64,000 nucleotides of DNA from Candidatus Bathyarchaeota archaeon (GCA_026014665.1 JAOZHX010000019.1:186001-250000); one strand, 5' to 3'. Shown: positions 51,390-60,425, counted from the stretch's first letter. Numbers and translations are program-made. Notes: generated by a model not told the origin, from the sequence alone.

Positions 51390-51474
51390 TGCAGGGGGTG
51401 GGATTCGAACCCACGAACCTCTGCAGGATAGGCTCCTGAAGCCTACGCCTTTGACCTGGCTCGGCGACCCCTGC
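51390..51474 (-). tRNA. tRNA-Leu (anticodon CAG)
   Basis: On the minus strand the acceptor GCAGGGG pairs with CCCCTGC, discriminator A. The anticodon stem TAGGC/GCCTA encloses TTCAGGA, giving CAG. A long variable arm (class II) and the T-loop GGTTCGAATCC are present. 85 nt, no intron, CCA not encoded. Confidence 0.95.
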
Positions 51475-51573
51475 ATACTGCGGATAATACCTCATGTTTT
51501 TATCTAAATAAATACGTTGCCGAGGGTTACTTTTCTTAGATAGGAACTAAGCTTTTTTTGGAAGAAGCGCCGT

Positions 51574-52572
51574 TTATTCGATTATGTTTTGTGGTTGCCC
51601 CTTTGCAAAGGCTTTGATATTTTCAATCGTTCCATTAACCAGCCGCTCAAGAGATTCCTTGCTATTAAACGCGCAGTGGGGTGTTATGATGACGTTTTGG
51701 AGCCGCAAAAGAATGTGCGCCTGCAGCATAGTTGCAAGACGCTCTCTTGGAACATTATCCAAAAGCAGTTGTGCCTCCTCACGAATCAAGGCTTCTTCTT
51801 CTAAAACATCCAAGCCTGCACCCCTCAGATGACCGGTTCTTAAGGCTTCGGTGAGAGCTTGGGAATCGATGAGCGCACCTCTTGCAGTGTTAATAACGAC
51901 TGCCCCCTGCTTCATGGCGCTTATTGTGTCCTTGTTGAGAAAATGAAAAGTTTGGTCGTTAAGCGGTAAATGCAGGGAAACCACGTCTGATTCCTTAAGT
52001 AGGTATGGCCAATCTACATAGCGGAAACCTAAAGCGGCAGCTAAATTTGCGTTTGGAAACTTATCATAAGCCAGTACATTCATGCTAAAGCCTCTCGCTA
52101 TTTCTATAACCTTTGTTCCGATGCGTCCGGTACCCAGAACCCCCAAAGTTTTGCCGTTTAATTCGAACCCGCGGACGCCTTCGCAGCTGAAATCGCCTTG
52201 GCGTGTCCGTTCATAGGAGTCATGTATCATTCGTGAGAGCGATAGAATCAAAGCGAAAGCATGCTCTGCAACGGTGGTTTCGCCGTATTGAGGCACATTG
52301 CACACTAAAATCCCCCTTTCTTTGCAGGCTTGCAGGTCAATGTGATCAAAACCCGTTGAACGAGTCGCAACCAACCGAACTTGGGGCATTTTGCTTATTA
52401 GGTCTCGGTCGAGTTGAGAATAAATGAAAACTGAAACAACCTCAGCATCCACCGCTTGCCCAAGGTTCTTGTAATCTAGCGGTTCATGAAAAAGGCGCAC
52501 ATCAAAACTGCCCAAACCAGCTACAATAAACGGCTCCTCCCAATCCTGAACCTCAAAAAAAGCAACCTTCAA
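51574..52572 (-). CDS. D-isomer-specific 2-hydroxyacid dehydrogenase (D-lactate dehydrogenase-like)
   Basis: About 332 residues. NAD-binding GTGRIGTKVIEIA is followed by acidic YDK at the strand-2 end, which favours NAD over NADP. The catalytic set is Arg in INTARGALID, Glu in LEEEALIREE and His in PHCAFNSKE, where D-lactate dehydrogenases have H-x-A-F. It reduces pyruvate-like 2-oxoacids to D-hydroxyacids. TTG 52572 was chosen because GGTGA lies 5 nt upstream and the N-terminus then starts with the first strand KVAFFEV. It lies between two tRNA genes on the same strand. Confidence 0.9.
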   Translation of the reverse strand: MKVAFFEVQDWEEPFIVAGLGSFDVRLFHEPLDYKNLGQAVDAEVVSVFIYSQLDRDLISKMPQVRLVATRSTGFDHIDLQACKERGILVCNVPQYGETTVAEHAFALILSLSRMIHDSYERTRQGDFSCEGVRGFELNGKTLGVLGTGRIGTKVIEIARGFSMNVLAYDKFPNANLAAALGFRYVDWPYLLKESDVVSLHLPLNDQTFHFLNKDTISAMKQGAVVINTARGALIDSQALTEALRTGHLRGAGLDVLEEEALIREEAQLLLDNVPRERLATMLQAHILLRLQNVIITPHCAFNSKESLERLVNGTIENIKAFAKGQPQNIIE

Positions 52573-52652
52573 AAAAGTCACCAAACAAACAATAGTTTTC
52601 ACGAAAATAAGTAAATTGGCAAGAAACAGCTATCTGAAAGCGGTTGATGTGG

Positions 52653-52726
52653 GGCCGGGGTAGGGATTTGAACCCTAGCGAAAGGCTCCACAGGCCTCTA
52701 TGCTGCCAAGCTACATCACCCCGGCC
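52653..52726 (-). tRNA. tRNA-His (anticodon GTG)
   Basis: Minus strand. The acceptor GCCGGGG pairs with CCCCGGC. An extra G at position -1 faces C73, the hallmark of tRNA-His. Anticodon loop CTGTGGA gives GTG. The T-loop GGTTCAAATCC is present. 74 nt including G-1, no intron. Confidence 0.95.
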
Positions 52727-52888
52727 GCTGCTTGTTTTGTTGGTCTTTGATGTAGCGCTATGATTGAGTGGCAAACGCCTTATTTTTGCTTTCGGAAGAT
52801 TTTGCTTTAAGTTCCTTGGTTTGTGAATTGTGCTTTGACTGTAAAGGCTTTTAGGGTGTTTTTCTTTAAGTAGCTGTTGTGGGCTATC

Positions 52889-53782
52889 GTGGACAAAACC
52901 GATGTTATCCTCTGTCAACTCTTGCTTGCAAACTCTAGGCTTTCTTATCGTGAACTGGCGGAAAAGCTGGATTTATCCGTAACCGCCGTTCATAACCGTA
53001 TCCAGACCTTAGTGGACATGGGGATTATTCGCAAATTTACAGCTGGATTAAGCGTTGTGGCACAAAACGTCATTCATGTGCTCATATACGGCACCAGCAA
53101 AACTTCATCCATCAACAGTTTGAAGCCTAAACTGGAGAAACAAGGCTCCATTTACTGGTTGGCTGTTGGGGGAGGAAACGTTCTTTACATAGGAGCGTAC
53201 CTTAGAAACATTGCAGAACTTGAAGCGCTAGTTCGTTTTGTTAAGGAAACCGCCGAGATTGCGGAACCGACAGTGGGCTTAACAGCCACTTTCATTCCTG
53301 CAAGCATGTTTAACATCAAACTTGATACCAAACTTTGTCCCCTTGACTACAAAATCATACGTTCACTCAAAGATGATTCACGCAAACCTATCTCTGACAT
53401 CGCAGAGGAAATTGGTGCTTCAGCCAAAACCGTTCGCCGCAGACTTGCGTTTATGCGGAAGAATCTTTTAATTCAGTTCTCGATTGAATGGTATCCTGAC
53501 GAATCCAACGACATCATAAGCATATTCCACATTCATTTCAAAAATGAAGCCAACCCGAACACGCCAAACTTGATTTTGCAGAAATATTACCCTAACACAA
53601 TTTTCTATTGGAGTTTTAGCAACATTCCTAACAGCTACGTGTTTTTGGTTTGGACCCCAACCAGCAAAGAACTCCGCGAAATTCGAGAATCCTTTGAACA
53701 GGAATCTACAATCCAATCAGTGACTCCAAACGTAATCTACACAGGATACATATTCCACACTTGGCGCGATGAAATTCCCTAA
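52889..53782 (+). CDS. Lrp/AsnC-like regulator with two winged-helix domains
   Basis: About 297 residues. A first AsnC-type HTH (TDVILCQLLLANSRLSYREL, then SVTAVHNRIQTLVDMGII) is followed by about 95 residues of sensor-like fold. A second HTH (DYKIIRSLKDDSRKPISDIA, then SAKTVRRRLAFM) and a second sensor-like half follow. The protein is thus a tandem duplicate of the Lrp layout. GTG 52889 was used because a TATA-like TTTAAG lies about 25 nt upstream; TTG 52877 is the alternative. It may control the ABC exporter genes that follow. Confidence 0.8.
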   Translation: MDKTDVILCQLLLANSRLSYRELAEKLDLSVTAVHNRIQTLVDMGIIRKFTAGLSVVAQNVIHVLIYGTSKTSSINSLKPKLEKQGSIYWLAVGGGNVLYIGAYLRNIAELEALVRFVKETAEIAEPTVGLTATFIPASMFNIKLDTKLCPLDYKIIRSLKDDSRKPISDIAEEIGASAKTVRRRLAFMRKNLLIQFSIEWYPDESNDIISIFHIHFKNEANPNTPNLILQKYYPNTIFYWSFSNIPNSYVFLVWTPTSKELREIRESFEQESTIQSVTPNVIYTGYIFHTWRDEIP

Positions 53783-53915
53783 AATGGGACATGTCCCATT
53801 TTTTAATCTGCCATAGTGAAAAAGGGCATTTTTGCGTCTACAATTTCTCTTTTTTAAATTTACTAGTAAACATGAAACTAAATTCTTTGCCGCCAAAAGC
53901 CTAACAGTGATATAT

Positions 53916-54662
53916 ATGAGCGAATCAGCAATAAAAATCCAAAACCTCAACAAAAAGTTCGAGGACAAACTCGCAGTTGAGAACCTCAACCTAGAAGTCG
54001 CTAAAGGCGAACTCTTTGGGTTGCTTGGTCCAAACGGCGCAGGCAAAACCACCACCATCAACATCCTTTGCGGTCTAATTAAACCAACAAGCGGCACTGT
54101 CCAAATCCACGGCTTCGATGTTCAAAACGACACTCAAAAAGTTAAAGAACTAATCGGCGTTTGCATCCAAGAAACAGCCATCTACCCCTACCTGAGTGGT
54201 AAAGAAAACCTTGAACTTTTTGGTAAGCTCTATGGAATGAATAAAAAAGCAATCAAAGAAAGAAGCAACCTGCTACTAAACAAAATGGGCTTAGCCGACG
54301 ACGCGAAAAGGGTTACAGCAAAGTACAGCGGAGGCATGAAACGCCGCCTCAGCTTGGCGCTGGCGTTTATCCATGACCCGCAAATCGCTTTCCTAGATGA
54401 ACCCACAGTCGCCATGGACCCACAATCACGCCATGCAGTTTGGGACTTCATTAAAGAACAAAAAAACAAGGGCAAAACCATCGTTCTTACCACCCATTAC
54501 ATGGAAGAAGCCCAAGAACTCTGCGACCGCGTCGGCATAATTGACCATGGCAAACTCATAGCGCTAGGTGTACCCAGCGAACTCATAGCCAAAAACCATG
54601 TCAAAAACCTTGAAGAAGTCTTCATCCAGCTAACAGGCAGAAACATTCGGGAGGAACTTTAA
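53916..54662 (+). CDS. ABC transporter ATP-binding protein (drug/ABC-2 exporter type)
   Basis: 248 residues. Walker A GPNGAGKTTTINIL, Q-loop CIQETAIYPYLS, signature YSGGMKRRLSLALAF, Walker B IAFLDEPTVAMDP and switch His in TTHYMEEA are intact. The ATG at 53916 has GTGA upstream; a longer frame starts at 53832 but lacks conservation. The stop overlaps the permease ATG by one base (TAATG). Together they form an exporter of DrrAB or Nod-factor type. Confidence 0.94.
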   Translation: MSESAIKIQNLNKKFEDKLAVENLNLEVAKGELFGLLGPNGAGKTTTINILCGLIKPTSGTVQIHGFDVQNDTQKVKELIGVCIQETAIYPYLSGKENLELFGKLYGMNKKAIKERSNLLLNKMGLADDAKRVTAKYSGGMKRRLSLALAFIHDPQIAFLDEPTVAMDPQSRHAVWDFIKEQKNKGKTIVLTTHYMEEAQELCDRVGIIDHGKLIALGVPSELIAKNHVKNLEEVFIQLTGRNIREEL

Positions 54663-55822
54663 TGCAAATTCAAAGAACATTAGCCCTAACAAAAAAAGAA
54701 CTTAAAAAAACAATACGTGAACCAGCCGTACTGTTCATGATTTTCCTTTTCCCCGTCGTGTTTGTTTTTGCTTTCGGGGCTTCCTTCGGCGGCTTGGGCG
54801 GCAGCCAGACCCCAAACTACCACATCGGCGTCGTCACAAGCTCTTCTGAAGACAACCCGCAGTGGTCACAAGCCTTCGTTGAAAATTTGGTCGCCAAGAA
54901 AATCGTGACGGTCAGCGTTTACAGTGAGAACGCCACGGCTCAGGCAGATTTAAGTCAGGGAAAAATGCAGGCTTTACTGCTCATACCAGAAACTTTCGGC
55001 GACAGCATAAACGCCTACATTCAAGCGCCTAATGATGCCAACCAATGGTTAAACTCCACTATGCAGCTCTACCTTGACAAAGGCTCATTGATTGCAACCC
55101 AAGCTGTTCCGCCTATCATCCAGCAAACCCTTAACTCAATGTTAAATCAAAATCAGCAGACCCTGCAAAGCCCCATAAAGCTGCAAACTGCATCGCTAGT
55201 AGAGGTGAAAACAGCTTCAACGTTCGATTTCATGGCGCCCGGCATGTTCACGTTTGCATCGATTTTTCTTATAATGATGGTTGCTCAGTCGTTCACGCAG
55301 GACCGTGAAAATGGAATGATGAAGCGTATCCGCATCTCACCCACAACCCCAACTGAACTCATGACTGGTCACGTCTTAGCCTACATGTGTATAGCGCTGG
55401 TGCAGTCAATCATAGTGTTCGCTATGACTTACGCCATGGGCTTTCGGCCATCCGTCGTCGGATCCAGCTACATGTTCGCCTTCGTCTTGGTGCTGGTGTT
55501 CTCGGTGTCTAACGTGGGCTTCGGCTTAATCACCGCAACCATCGCAAAGTCCTCAGGTGCAGCCACTGGACTTAGCTTCCTCTTCGTGCTACCACAGATG
55601 TTCCTTGGCACATTCGTGGGTGCATCGCTTTCAGGCGCAGCTCAAGCAGCAGGCAAATTCGTTCCAAGTTACTATGTGACCGACGCTTTGACATCCGTGT
55701 TCCTGCGAGGCGCACCTTTAGCAAGCGCGGCGGTGCTGCTAGATTTAGCTGTGGTTTCTGTCTCATGCATAGGCATCTTGGCAGCGGGTATCGTGCTGTA
55801 CGCGAAATACTACAAAATCTAA
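54662..55822 (+). CDS. ABC-2 type transporter permease
   Basis: 386 residues. Helix 1 near residue 25 is followed by an outer domain of about 150 residues (LIPETFGDSINAYIQAPN). Five further helices follow, with FTQDRENGMMKRIRISPTTPTEL as the coupling helix and a late FVPSYYVTDAL block as in DrrB/YhhJ families. It depends on the ATPase it overlaps. It probably exports a small hydrophobic compound; which one is unknown. A HTH_10 regulator gene lies 66 nt downstream. Confidence 0.92.
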   Translation: MQIQRTLALTKKELKKTIREPAVLFMIFLFPVVFVFAFGASFGGLGGSQTPNYHIGVVTSSSEDNPQWSQAFVENLVAKKIVTVSVYSENATAQADLSQGKMQALLLIPETFGDSINAYIQAPNDANQWLNSTMQLYLDKGSLIATQAVPPIIQQTLNSMLNQNQQTLQSPIKLQTASLVEVKTASTFDFMAPGMFTFASIFLIMMVAQSFTQDRENGMMKRIRISPTTPTELMTGHVLAYMCIALVQSIIVFAMTYAMGFRPSVVGSSYMFAFVLVLVFSVSNVGFGLITATIAKSSGAATGLSFLFVLPQMFLGTFVGASLSGAAQAAGKFVPSYYVTDALTSVFLRGAPLASAAVLLDLAVVSVSCIGILAAGIVLYAKYYKI

Positions 55823-55888
55823 GGATTTTCAACCCTTCTTTTTCTTTTTTGGGCAATTCTATTTAACAGTGGCTTTTCATGTTAGAGG

Positions 55889-56530
55889 TTGAGGCTGATT
55901 GGTTTGGTTGATGCTTGGCTTGAACCCTACCACGTAGTAATTGAAGTTGAAAACGAAAACTGCAAAATGGTGGCTAAGCTGTCTTCTTTGGGCTTTAAAC
56001 ACTTAAAAGTCGTGGACGTACGCAGCTCAAACACAGGTTCCGTTCGGCACCTCATGGACGTTGGCGAAGACCAAACCAAAAAAGCCACCCAAGAATTCGC
56101 TGCGAAAGGACGTTTTGAAGGCAAATCGTCTGTTTGGTTGGAAAGCGAAGGCTGTGAAGTCTGCAACACCATACTTGGGCACGGCGCGTTTTTAGTTTCA
56201 GGCAAAAGCATGCAGGACAACATCATAAGTTACAGTTTTATGGTTCCAACTTTTCAAGCCTACCAGGGCATAATCTCGGATTTGGAGAAAACAGGGCATA
56301 AAATCAACGTGCGCAAAATCGGCAAATTCGAACAGCAAATCGGCGTTTTAACTGAGAATCAAGAGCGCATTTTTTGGTTGGCTCTCAAGAGTGGTTTTTT
56401 TGATTATCCGCGGCAAATCCGCATGGCTGAGCTTGCAGCTAAATTAGGCATCAGTCCAGCTACGCTCTCTGAGATTATGCGGCGTGGAACCCGCAGGTTG
56501 CTTGAACATTACTTTAAGCGGGAAATATAG
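55889..56530 (+). CDS. HTH_10 (bacterio-opsin activator-like) transcriptional regulator
   Basis: 213 residues from TTG 55889. The N-terminal 150 residues are an alpha/beta sensor-like domain (AWLEPYHVVIEVENENCKMV, cut by a loop) with no known ligand. The C-terminus holds FWLALKSGFFDYPRQIRMAELAAKLGIS, then SEIMRRGTRRLLEHYF, the HTH_10 signature of haloarchaeal Bat-like proteins. It probably controls itself or the neighbouring exporter. The start is uncertain by a few codons. Confidence 0.85.
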   Translation: MRLIGLVDAWLEPYHVVIEVENENCKMVAKLSSLGFKHLKVVDVRSSNTGSVRHLMDVGEDQTKKATQEFAAKGRFEGKSSVWLESEGCEVCNTILGHGAFLVSGKSMQDNIISYSFMVPTFQAYQGIISDLEKTGHKINVRKIGKFEQQIGVLTENQERIFWLALKSGFFDYPRQIRMAELAAKLGISPATLSEIMRRGTRRLLEHYFKREI

Positions 56531-56637
56531 TGGCAAGGCTTTCTCCTTGGAGGTAACTTTTCTAGCGGGAGAGTGATGACCCCTAAAAAAGTTTAACAAT
56601 GATGGTGCCAGTCCATGGTTCGGAAGGGAGAACAAAC

Positions 56638-57288
56638 ATGAGGGGGCATATTGCCTTAGCAGCTATGCTTGTGGTAAGTGTTATTCTTTTAGTGTACAGC
56701 CTCCAAGTCGGAGTTCAAATTGGCGCTGACTGGTTTGGCAAAGACGCTAACTTCCAATGGCACATGAACAACTACATCGTAATCGACGCTAAGTACGCTT
56801 ACTCCATCTTTGGATTAGCCACATTGGCAATCGGGGGTTTAGCGACGGGCTTGGCTATGGCAGCCTTCTTCACTTTTCGGAAAAATAAAAAACACATTCT
56901 AATCTTGATTTCAGCATTCTTCATTGCCATAATTATGACGGGCTTAGGCTTTAACACTCTCGATTTCATGCTGGGATGTTTCTATTGGACCAACATGACG
57001 TATCCTCCGCCTGTCCACGTCGCAGTCTTGGGGCCAGTGGATGTTTGGAACTTCTATTTCTTCTTTTTTGTGGCACCTTTGTGGTTTAGCGGATTTTTAA
57101 TGGGTTCAGCAACGTCATATTATGCTTTTATCTATCAACCTAAACGTGTAGCTGCAACCTATTTAGCCAAAAGGAGCCTTACTGGACTGCTGAACCATAC
57201 AAGGCAACCTAAGGAGTATCTCGCGGAATCAGCGGTATTCTCTAGAAGCCGCAACATCGTTGAACAAACATTCGAGAACACGAATTAA
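56638..57288 (+). CDS. Four-helix membrane protein of unknown function
   Basis: About 216 residues from ATG 56638 (GGGAG upstream). Helices lie at about 5-25, 53-78, 85-105 and 133-160. The outer loop after helix 1 has FGKDANFQWHMNNYIVIDAKY, and a second outer loop is rich in Pro and aromatic residues (YWTNMTYPPPVH). The C-terminal 55 residues are cytoplasmic and basic. No family was recognised. It converges on the end of the ribosomal operon. Confidence 0.6.
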   Translation: MRGHIALAAMLVVSVILLVYSLQVGVQIGADWFGKDANFQWHMNNYIVIDAKYAYSIFGLATLAIGGLATGLAMAAFFTFRKNKKHILILISAFFIAIIMTGLGFNTLDFMLGCFYWTNMTYPPPVHVAVLGPVDVWNFYFFFFVAPLWFSGFLMGSATSYYAFIYQPKRVAATYLAKRSLTGLLNHTRQPKEYLAESAVFSRSRNIVEQTFENTN

Positions 57289-57346
57289 TAAGCAAACTTG
57301 TGTTTTGTAGATTGCCAAAATGAGTAGAGAAAGGTTAAACGCTGGT

Positions 57347-57835
57347 TTAGACCATGCGTTTGACTAGGTCGTTTATGGCTTCCCCGCGGTAGCCTGCTTC
57401 GCCGCCTGAACGATAGCCCTTCTTGGTTTTGCCCTTGTAACCTTTAGAAGGCGGATGCAACTTAAAGCGGGGCTCTACATCGGGAAGTTTACTGTACTGG
57501 ACTTTGCATGCCATGATAGCGTCTGCAAGTTCATCGATGCTTTTGTAGTCTGCTTTCTGGAGGTATTCATCGGTGAGTTCTTTGCCGCCTGCTAAACGTC
57601 CCCGTTTCTGCAACATAGCAATGATTGTTTCTTTTGTCGGTTCACCCCAAGTAACATAGTCGTTTACACGTTGCAACATGCCTTTGTAGGCTGGTCGGGT
57701 GTCGACTAGGACGGCGTGGTTGGTGTGACCTAAATGGAGCAAGTCTAGGGTTGCTCGTGCTTCTCGTTGGGCGCTTACAGTTCCTCGAACTCGAACGACG
57801 ACAAGAGGTTTGCATTCTTCAGTTTGCTGTGCCAT
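57347..57835 (-). CDS. 50S ribosomal protein L30 (uL30)
   Basis: 162 residues, the archaeal length. VVVRVRGTVSAQREARATLDLLHL is split by a turn, followed by NHAVLVDTRPAYKGMLQRVNDYVTWG. ATG 57835 was chosen because GGTGA lies 7 nt upstream. It is the last gene of the operon here; L15 and SecY, which normally follow, are missing and a convergent membrane protein gene stands there instead. Confidence 0.95.
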   Translation of the reverse strand: MAQQTEECKPLVVVRVRGTVSAQREARATLDLLHLGHTNHAVLVDTRPAYKGMLQRVNDYVTWGEPTKETIIAMLQKRGRLAGGKELTDEYLQKADYKSIDELADAIMACKVQYSKLPDVEPRFKLHPPSKGYKGKTKKGYRSGGEAGYRGEAINDLVKRMV

Positions 57836-57837
57836 AT

Positions 57838-58494
57838 CTACTTCACCCAATCCACCGTTGTAATCAAATTGTAGGTTTTGCGTAAACCATCAAAGATTGC
57901 ACATGCGTACGAAGGCACAGTTCTTGTTGAGCCGTAACTTCGCATCCAAAGGTCTTTGACGCCTGCTAAGCCCAAGATGACCTTGGCAACCTCGCTTGAG
58001 ACTAAGCCTAAGCCTCTTGGACCAGGAACGATAACCACTCTTACGCCACCACATTTGCCTTCCACTTGGAACGGGACAGAGTGAGGTTTGCCGCAACCGC
58101 ATTCCCAGCTTCCGCATCCACGTTTAACGGGAATGAGGTTTAGGCGTGCGTTGGCTGCTGCTTTCTCGATGGCGTTGCGGACTTGACTGGCTTTGCCACT
58201 GCCTAGCCCGATGTAGCCATCTCGGTTGCCTACTGCGACAATGGCTTTAAAGCGGCTTTTTTCGCCTGCGTCGGTTTGTTTCTGGACGAGGTTAACGTTT
58301 ATGACTTCTTCTTGCAGGTCTGGGAGAAGAGAGTCGACGATTTGAGGCTCTGAAATTTTTATTCCGCTTAAGAATACGTCTTCGATGGTCGTGATTTTGC
58401 CTTCTTGAATAAGTTTGCCCAGTCGAGTTCGTGGAACCCACTGTTCTAAGCTTGCTGCTCTTCTTTCACTATCTCTTTCTCTTCTGTCACTCAT
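57838..58494 (-). CDS. rpsE: 30S ribosomal protein S5 (uS5)
   Basis: 218 residues. SRFKAIVAVGNRDGYIGLGSGKA is the double-stranded-RNA-binding fold (broken by a loop), and VRVVIVPGPRGLGLVSSEVAK follows. It shapes the decoding site and mRNA entry. It overlaps the end of L18 by 4 nt and precedes L30 by 2 nt, in the canonical archaeal order. Confidence 0.96.
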   Translation of the reverse strand: MSDRRERDSERRAASLEQWVPRTRLGKLIQEGKITTIEDVFLSGIKISEPQIVDSLLPDLQEEVINVNLVQKQTDAGEKSRFKAIVAVGNRDGYIGLGSGKASQVRNAIEKAAANARLNLIPVKRGCGSWECGCGKPHSVPFQVEGKCGGVRVVIVPGPRGLGLVSSEVAKVILGLAGVKDLWMRSYGSTRTVPSYACAIFDGLRKTYNLITTVDWVK

Positions 58495-59300
58495 GCTTTA
58501 TTTTCACCCTTCTTAGTCGCCTTTTCTTTGGGCACCTTTTCCTTTGGCGCTCTCTCTTTAGGCGCAGCTTTCACTTTCGGCGCTGCCTTCTCTTTTTCTG
58601 GTGCAGCCTTCTCCTTAGTAACTTTGCCTTTAGGAACCTCTTTGGCGGGGGCTTTCTCTTTTGGAGCCTTCCCCGCTACTTCTTTGGGCTCCGGTTCTGC
58701 AGCGACCTTTGTACCTTTAAACGAGCTGACGATTTCAGCCTTAACTTTATTGAAGTGCTCAGCTATTTTTTCAGGTGCAACACCTTGAGCTGCATACCGC
58801 GAGAATTTGGAAGTATATTCTTCAGACCCTACGCCCAAGCTTTTAGCGTATTTTGCTATGTGGTCGCCTTTGGTACGTTCCTTAACGAGTTTTTCCTCGC
58901 TGTGAGGAACATCGACGCCAGCATCTAATACGCCGTTCATGACTGCAAAGATTTTGGCACCTTTCGTGGGAGTAAACAAACCGATGTCAAGGATTGCTTC
59001 ATTGACACCTGCAGTTTTCGCCTTCAACCCACACAATAAACCCGTTAAGTAGGCTGCTGGAATGTTACCAGTAGGAGCTTTCCAACCGTATTTTTTTATG
59101 AGTTCTCGGCTGTTAGCTGCGGCAATGACTTGATCACCCTTTGGTTTGGCAATGCTGAGTTGTGCAGTTACATTTTTGTTTGAGGCGCGCGTGACTAAGC
59201 GAGGTTTACCTGAGATAACCATTGCTTTGCGTGCCTGGTAATCGGTTTTTCCTTCACGTCTGCGTCTAAGTTGTACGCGGTAATTGCTGCTTTTTGCCAA
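58491..59300 (-). CDS. 50S ribosomal protein L18 (uL18) with long basic tail
   Basis: About 269 residues. The first 190 or so are normal L18 (YRVQLRRRREGKTDYQARKA, GAKIFAVMNGVLDAGVDVPH), which binds 5S rRNA. The last 75-80 residues are an Ala/Lys/Pro/Glu tail with repeating KEKAP-like units. TTG 59300 was chosen because the protein then starts as archaeal L18 does (AKSSNYRVQ) and GGAGG lies 10 nt upstream; ATG 59324 would add eight residues. Confidence 0.94.
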   Translation of the reverse strand: MAKSSNYRVQLRRRREGKTDYQARKAMVISGKPRLVTRASNKNVTAQLSIAKPKGDQVIAAANSRELIKKYGWKAPTGNIPAAYLTGLLCGLKAKTAGVNEAILDIGLFTPTKGAKIFAVMNGVLDAGVDVPHSEEKLVKERTKGDHIAKYAKSLGVGSEEYTSKFSRYAAQGVAPEKIAEHFNKVKAEIVSSFKGTKVAAEPEPKEVAGKAPKEKAPAKEVPKGKVTKEKAAPEKEKAAPKVKAAPKERAPKEKVPKEKATKKGENKA

Positions 59301-59301
59301 C

Positions 59302-59757
59302 TTAACGTTTCCTCCATAGGTCATGTTCTTTTAGGTTACGCTCTAATTCAGCGACAGAGTCGAATCTGCCACTGCCTGCCATCCTGTAATATTGAGTATA
59401 GGTGCTTTCTGTGATAACTCGACTTGCTTTAAGCTCGCGAAGCTTACGTCGTAGGGAACGAATTTTTTTCATCCAAGCTTCTTTCTTTGTAACAGTGGCA
59501 TAACCAGCGCCTGTGTAGCTTCCAGGCCCGCTGCGTCTGCCTTGCCGTTTTTTGCCTTGAATGGTCTTTGCTCTGGAGCGGCTTACGCCTTTCTCTGGCA
59601 ATGAAACAATTGCTTTTTCATGGATTAGTTTTCTTATTTCTTCTCTTGTGATTGCGCCCTCTATATCATCCATGCGTTCAGGGTCTATCCAAACTCGATT
59701 TTCACCGATTTTTAGAATTTCTGCAGCTAGGCGCCTTTGACCTGTTAGGTTGGTCAT
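59302..59757 (-). CDS. 50S ribosomal protein L19e (eL19)
   Basis: 151 residues, full length. LTGQRRLAAEILKIGENRVW, EEIRKLIHEKAIVSLPEKGVSR (cut by a turn) and GKKQGRRSGPGSYTGA-like basic loop are diagnostic. Specific to archaea and eukaryotes. It overlaps the stop of L32e by 4 nt. Confidence 0.97.
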   Translation of the reverse strand: MTNLTGQRRLAAEILKIGENRVWIDPERMDDIEGAITREEIRKLIHEKAIVSLPEKGVSRSRAKTIQGKKRQGRRSGPGSYTGAGYATVTKKEAWMKKIRSLRRKLRELKASRVITESTYTQYYRMAGSGRFDSVAELERNLKEHDLWRKR

Positions 59758-60425
59758 TGTTTCTTCTCCTTTTTGGGTTTACTTTTGGCTTTAGGTGTCT
59801 TCTCTTCTAGGGGTTTTTTCTTCTCTTTTTTGGGTTGTTCTTCGGCTTTCGCTTTTGCTTCAGGTTGTTCTTCCTCTGCTTTCTCCTCAGCTTCTTCTTC
59901 CTCTACTTCTTCTTCGGGCGTTTCTTCTTCGCTTTCCGCTTCTTCGGTTTCCTCTGTTTCTTCTCCTTGTTCTTCCGCTTCTTCTTCTTCTTCTTCTTCT
60001 TCTTCTTCTTCTTCTGCTTCTGCTTTGGCTGAAAGTTGAACGTTTAAGATTTTAATGTTTAGTTCTTTAGCTTTGGCAATTATTTCGGCTCGTTTGCGTT
60101 TCCCTACTGTGTGAGCAATCCGGGCCGCTTGCGTGTTGGGATCAACGTTTATGAGGTCTTCTTGATTGTAAACAATAACTTCTTTGTATCCTGAAGGATG
60201 CAAGAAACGGGCGATTTTGGGTCCTTTGTAACCCATGCTGGGTCCTGGAGGCCAGCCTTTGATTTTTCGGCGGATCTTGTTGTCTAAGCCGCGGGGTCTG
60301 CGCCAAGCTGTACTAAAGCGGTCGTATTTCCAGCTTTCCGCTCGTACGAATTTGGGTTTCTTGTTTTTGGCACGTGCTCGCAGACGTAGTGCTTTACGTG
60401 AGGGGGATTGCTTTTTTTCGGTCAT
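59754..60425 (-). CDS. 50S ribosomal protein L32e (eL32) with acidic then basic tail
   Basis: 223 residues. The first 130 or so are normal L32e (FVRAESWKYDRFSTAWRRPR, GYKGPKIARFLHPSGYKEV, NPNTQAARIAHTVGKRKR-like block). The rest is a low-complexity tail with a run of twelve Glu, many more Glu residues, and a Lys-rich end. The tail is encoded by an almost pure GAA tract. It overlaps L6 by one base. Confidence 0.95.
   Translation of the reverse strand: MTEKKQSPSRKALRLRARAKNKKPKFVRAESWKYDRFSTAWRRPRGLDNKIRRKIKGWPPGPSMGYKGPKIARFLHPSGYKEVIVYNQEDLINVDPNTQAARIAHTVGKRKRAEIIAKAKELNIKILNVQLSAKAEAEEEEEEEEEEEEAEEQGEETEETEEAESEEETPEEEVEEEEAEEKAEEEQPEAKAKAEEQPKKEKKKPLEEKTPKAKSKPKKEKKQ
59979..60014 (-). repeat. 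(GAA)12 trinucleotide repeat in the L32e tail
   Basis: Twelve consecutive GAA codons on the minus strand (CTT units on the plus strand) code for the Glu run. Uninterrupted triplet repeats of this length gain or lose units by slippage without changing frame, so the tail length may differ between relatives. Confidence 0.85.

Noticed and set aside
59773-60055. Overlapping plus-strand frames rich in Ser, Leu or Phe
   Set aside because: They are the reverse reading of the Glu-coding triplet tract in L32e; all three frames stay open because the tract contains no stop.
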